Virus record (IMG/VR): IMGVR_UViG_3300042387_000702
Location: 1 to 22,957 of that record
Direction: 5' to 3' (one strand)
DNA length: 22,957 nt
Origin: a virus
A model generated the notes under the pieces. The model worked only from the letters and a program-made list of their open reading frames with translations, was not told where the DNA came from and searched no databases. Made by a program: the position numbers and the translations under genes. Of this stretch, positions 20,855 to 22,957 are shown one piece after another. Numbering within the stretch: position 1 is the stretch's first letter; every line of letters begins with the position of its first letter.

Positions 20855-21036
20855 GGTAGTAGAGGTGGTATTACTCCAATAAGTCGAAGAAGACCTTCAG
20901 CAAAAAGTGAAAGAACAACCCAACCAACACACATTGAAATAACCGAAGCATTACGATTATGTCTTCGTATGGCATCATCAATCATCTCCTGACACTGCTT
21001 CTGTGTCACATAATGTTCTGAATTTATTTTAGTCAT
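20830..21036 (-). CDS. Small membrane protein (68 aa)
   Basis: Starts MTKINSEHYVTQKQCQEMID. A helical soluble N-terminus is followed by a hydrophobic segment (VISMCVGWVVLSLFAEGLLR) and a second short one (IGVIPPLLPWL). Start at 21036 preferred over 21048 because it follows the upstream stop. Function unknown. Confidence 0.6.
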   Translation of the reverse strand: MTKINSEHYVTQKQCQEMIDDAIRRHNRNASVISMCVGWVVLSLFAEGLLRLIGVIPPLLPWLNITLK

Positions 21037-21289
21037 TCTGTGGACCACGGAACTCGTCTTGCTCTAATTGGGTCAATCTCCTTTCCCATGTTATCCCACT
21101 TGTTGAACCTTTGCATGGATTTATGCAGGTTTCATCACCAAAGTTATTACATACAAGACCTGCAAGATCATGTGGGTCACCTTCTTTCCCAGTACCAGAC
21201 CAATAATGCTGCCCATTCAACCAAATGGCACCACACTTAGGACATTCCTTCCTATCAATAGACAGGTCGGACAGTTCTTTATTATTCAT
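21029..21289 (-). CDS. Small zinc-ribbon-like protein (86 aa)
   Basis: Residues 16-19 are CPKC, followed by GAIWLNGQHYWSGTGKEGDP, HDLAGLVCN and a later CINPC, so four or five cysteines could hold a zinc ion. It looks like a conserved cyanophage protein. It overlaps the upstream gene by 8 bp. Role unknown. Confidence 0.7.
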   Translation of the reverse strand: MNNKELSDLSIDRKECPKCGAIWLNGQHYWSGTGKEGDPHDLAGLVCNNFGDETCINPCKGSTSGITWERRLTQLEQDEFRGPQND

Positions 21290-21521
21290 TAGGATAATCC
21301 TTTAGAAATTTTTCGTAGCTCTTTGTGTCTTTAATTAGCTGACGCTTTAATTTCCATCCTAAAACTTTCATTTGCATCCGAATAAAAAAGTGACGCAATT
21401 CAAGATCCAGATATGTAAAAACTCTCATGGTCCCTTCAAGTCCTGCATAGGCAACCATAAGTCCAAGGATTATTATTGTTATATAAAATCCTAGTAAAGG
21501 AGTTGTTGTAGATGGGTCCAT
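21282..21521 (-). CDS. Small membrane protein heading a run of tiny genes (79 aa)
   Basis: Starts MDPSTTTPLLGFYITIIILG with a transmembrane helix (about residues 9-28) and a basic tail (QMKVLGWKLKRQLIKDTKSY). It is the first gene of a six-gene overlapping cassette (21521 down to 20453) and has a promoter about 30 bp upstream. Function unknown. Confidence 0.7.
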   Translation of the reverse strand: MDPSTTTPLLGFYITIIILGLMVAYAGLEGTMRVFTYLDLELRHFFIRMQMKVLGWKLKRQLIKDTKSYEKFLKDYPNE

Positions 21522-21549
21522 TAAGGCACAGTGCTACGTGTACTTACAA

Positions 21550-21578
21550 ATTGTATATAGGTAATACAATAATGTCAA
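21550..21578 (-). promoter_or_regulatory. Promoter of the small-gene cassette
   Basis: On the minus strand TTGACA (21573-21578), 17 bases, then TACAAT (21550-21555). A 6-bp stem-loop AGTATC-TCCT-GATACT (21588-21603) lies 9 bp upstream of the -35, between it and tRNA-Ser. Confidence 0.8.
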
Positions 21579-21637
21579 CGTCTCATTAGTATCTCCTGAT
21601 ACTAAGTTTAATAACAATCAAAAGAAATAGTTAAAAA

Positions 21638-21723
21638 CGGAAGCGGTAGGATTTGAACCCACGAACGCTGTTAACGTTGGTTGTTTTCAAGACAACTGCC
21701 ATAAACCACTCGGCCACGCTTCC
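21638..21723 (-). tRNA. tRNA-Ser (TGA)
   Basis: Read on the minus strand: acceptor GGAAGCG/CGCTTCC with discriminator G, anticodon stem GTTGT/ACAAC with loop CTTGAAA (TGA), a long variable arm AACG-TTAACAG-CGTT as expected for Ser, and T arm GTGGG-TTCAAAT-CCTAC. It decodes UCA. Confidence 0.94.
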
Positions 21724-21740
21724 AGTATTTGATTTCTTAT

Positions 21741-21769
21741 AGTATAATATATCTATATTATTTTGTCAA
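21741..21769 (-). promoter_or_regulatory. Promoter of tRNA-Ser
   Basis: On the minus strand TTGACA (21764-21769), 17 bases, then TATACT (21741-21746). The -35 lies 3 bp from the ATG of the divergent plus-strand gene, so the two transcription units share a very tight intergenic space. Confidence 0.8.
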
Positions 21770-21771
21770 AC

Positions 21772-22371
21772 ATGAACATAGATGAATATCTTTTAAGTCT
21801 AGGATATGACGATAAAGAGACCTTATACGAACCTGGTAAGAAGTTATCTATAAAAATTCCATTTGATTTTAATGGTAAAAGAATTAATATCTGCCCATAC
21901 ATTGTTCCATATTATAGCAAAAAAAGTTACATAGCAGCAGAATATAATTACTCAGTTTACTACGACAATCCAGAAGTAACCAAACAAAAAATTCTAAATT
22001 TAATCAAATACATTAAATATCCAGAACCAGGTAGAGTTGGTGATATTGGATGGGAAGCAGAATATCTTGTAGACCCCAGAGAATTTACTGCTGAAGAAAG
22101 AGCACGTATTGTTGTATCTAGTTTTAAAAAATTTAGAACCTTAATTTTAAAAGGTGAATGGTTGGACGGAATCAGAGCACAACCAGGTGATATTGTAGCA
22201 TCTAAACCAATAGGAATTAAATTTGATATGGGATTTAATGAAGAATCGGAAAAAGAAGGAACTCTCCAAAGAAGCATACTTTCAAAAAAAGTATTCAGGT
22301 TTGGAGAGTTAAAAGAAGATGGAATGCAATATTCAATTATTGGAGAAGATTTAGATATGCATCCTATCTAA
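21772..22371 (+). CDS. Unknown protein (199 aa)
   Basis: A plus-strand gene; ATG at 21772 is preferred over TTG at 21763, which lies in the tRNA promoter. The product starts MNIDEYLLSLGYDDKETLYE. It is soluble, beta-rich in the first half (SIKIPFDFNGKRINICPYIV), and contains GDIGWEAEYLVDPREFTAEE and a C-terminal strand set. No catalytic signature is recognised. No clear promoter is seen. It converges on the zinc-finger gene with an 8-bp overlap. Confidence 0.75.
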   Translation: MNIDEYLLSLGYDDKETLYEPGKKLSIKIPFDFNGKRINICPYIVPYYSKKSYIAAEYNYSVYYDNPEVTKQKILNLIKYIKYPEPGRVGDIGWEAEYLVDPREFTAEERARIVVSSFKKFRTLILKGEWLDGIRAQPGDIVASKPIGIKFDMGFNEESEKEGTLQRSILSKKVFRFGELKEDGMQYSIIGEDLDMHPI

Positions 22372-22615
22372 CTTCAAAGTCCAACTTACGGACTTTCCTT
22401 TGCCTTCTACTTTCTTGCCAAGAAATATCATCAGAAGATAAGACTCCAATATTTTTATTTGGGGTCTTAGTACTTTCAATAATAATGACTTGACTAAGGT
22501 CATTTGCAAAAATAGTATCATTCTTAATAGATGTCATATTAGGACATCCACAAGAAATAGTTTTTGCAACATGAGCTTGCAGTTCTTTATTGCAAGATTT
22601 ACAACGTATTAACAT
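22364..22615 (-). CDS. Small zinc-finger-like protein (83 aa)
   Basis: Starts MLIRCKSCNKELQAHVAKTI. Four cysteines (Cys5, Cys8, Cys22, Cys24) make a compact CxxC...CxC zinc site, then a linker and a basic C-terminus (QESRRQRKVRKLDFEVR). It is probably nucleic-acid or protein binding. It converges with the plus-strand gene. Confidence 0.72.
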   Translation of the reverse strand: MLIRCKSCNKELQAHVAKTISCGCPNMTSIKNDTIFANDLSQVIIIESTKTPNKNIGVLSSDDISWQESRRQRKVRKLDFEVR

Positions 22616-22642
22616 TTTATCAAACCATATATTAAATATGTA

Positions 22643-22714
22643 TGGGCGAAGAGGGGATCGAACCCCCGACCGACTGGGTGTAAACCAGTAGCTCTACCGC
22701 TGAGCTATTCGCCC
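22643..22714 (-). tRNA. tRNA-Val (TAC)
   Basis: Read on the minus strand: acceptor GGGCGAA/TTCGCCC with discriminator A, anticodon stem ACTGG/CCAGT with loop TTTACAC (TAC), and T arm GGGGG-TTCGATC-CCCTC. It decodes GUA. Confidence 0.95.
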
Positions 22715-22895
22715 TTAATGAGTAGTGAGTGCCCACCACTCGCGGAAGACACTTTCCGCAAAAGCTTCACTTTCGTGAAGAGTCAATAGACACGCTATTG
22801 ACATGTTTTTTGTTACTGGCGGGGGTGATCAAGTCCCCGACCTAAGCGAACTTAGGATTTAGTAAGGAAGACCCAGACATTTCTAGACCTTCCAA
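22715..22895 (-). ncRNA. Array of hairpins between tRNA-Val and tRNA-Asn
   Basis: In 181 bases at least seven separate stems are visible: GAGTG/CACTC (22727-22741), GCGGAA/TTCCGC (22742-22759), CTTCAC/GTGAAG (22765-22780, tetraloop), GTCAATAG/CTATTGAC (22782-22802), CGGGG/CCCCG (22820-22839), CCTAAG/CTTAGG (22841-22856, TTCG loop on the minus strand) and GGAAG/CTTCC (22866-22893). No convincing ORF lies here. It has no paired cloverleaf, so it is not a tRNA. It could be one or more stable phage RNAs processed with the tRNAs, as T4 RNA C and D are (inference). Confidence 0.5.
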
Positions 22896-22957
22896 CTGCC
22901 CAGCCTGGGATCGAACCAGGGACCAATCGATTAACAGTCGATAGCTCTACCGCTGAG
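22896..22957 (-). tRNA. tRNA-Asn (GTT), partial
   Basis: The 3' part is in the window: acceptor 3' strand CTGGGCA with discriminator G, T arm CCTGG-TTCGATC-CCAGG, anticodon stem ATCGA/TCGAT with loop CTGTTAA (GTT), and part of the D arm. The 5' acceptor lies beyond the window end. Confidence 0.92.

Noticed and set aside
22820-22893. Degenerate tRNA-Leu-like gene
   Set aside because: The segment has a T-arm-like stem but the loop is not TTCRANY, and no 5' acceptor strand pairs with the 3' end.
1-22957. CRISPR arrays, insertion sequences, integrase or attachment sites
   Set aside because: I saw no regularly spaced repeats, transposase motifs or integrase genes.

Overview
This window looks like part of a T4-like marine cyanophage genome (large cyanomyovirus). 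The evidence is a set of photosynthesis genes (psbD fragment, psbA, ferredoxin, two high-light-inducible proteins) next to peroxiredoxin and porin genes, tightly overlapping genes almost all on the minus strand, T4-type late promoter octamers (TATAAATA-like) alongside host-type TTGACA-N17-TATAAT promoters, several phage tRNA genes, and many very small ORFs. The AT-rich genes together with tRNAs for A-ending codons (Ile AUA, Pro CCA, Ser UCA, Val GUA) suggest a host richer in GC than the phage, such as marine Synechococcus. That host is an inference.

Layout in map coordinates. 1-5.5 kb: photosynthesis and redox module, with psbD (cut by the window edge), two small unknown ORFs, psbA with a roughly 160-nt structured leader, a plus-strand small ORF ending in a bidirectional terminator, peroxiredoxin, hli, an unknown ORF, petF, a 28-aa membrane peptide, a second hli, and an outer-membrane porin with an SLH domain. 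5.5-14 kb: a ten-gene minus-strand glycan operon whose neighbours overlap or abut within a base, transcribed gmd, fcl, GT11, GT6, a GQPR-motif protein, a HAD/nucleotidyltransferase fusion, a second GQPR protein, a GDPD-like phosphodiesterase, GT4 and GT25. It has one clear promoter at its head and a terminator-like hairpin at its end. 14-20.4 kb: a radical SAM protein, seven proteins of 2-oxoglutarate/Fe(II) oxygenase type (one degenerate), an orphan Phd-like antitoxin, small membrane proteins, tRNAs Met, Ile and Pro, and a structured RNA segment. 20.4-23 kb: a run of overlapping small ORFs, tRNAs Ser, Val and Asn (the last cut by the edge), two further unknown proteins, and a 181-nt stretch packed with hairpins.

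How it fits together: the first module would keep photosystem II and electron supply running during infection. The second could make GDP-L-fucose from GDP-mannose and use it in an oligosaccharide. An alpha-1,2-fucosyltransferase (GT11) directly followed by a GT6 enzyme is the enzyme pair that builds ABO blood-group-like trisaccharides, which is the most striking idea in the window. The third region suggests hydroxylation of proteins or glycans. A recurring regulatory feature is a hairpin nested inside or touching a promoter, so that the 3' end of one transcript and the start of the next share the same few dozen bases.
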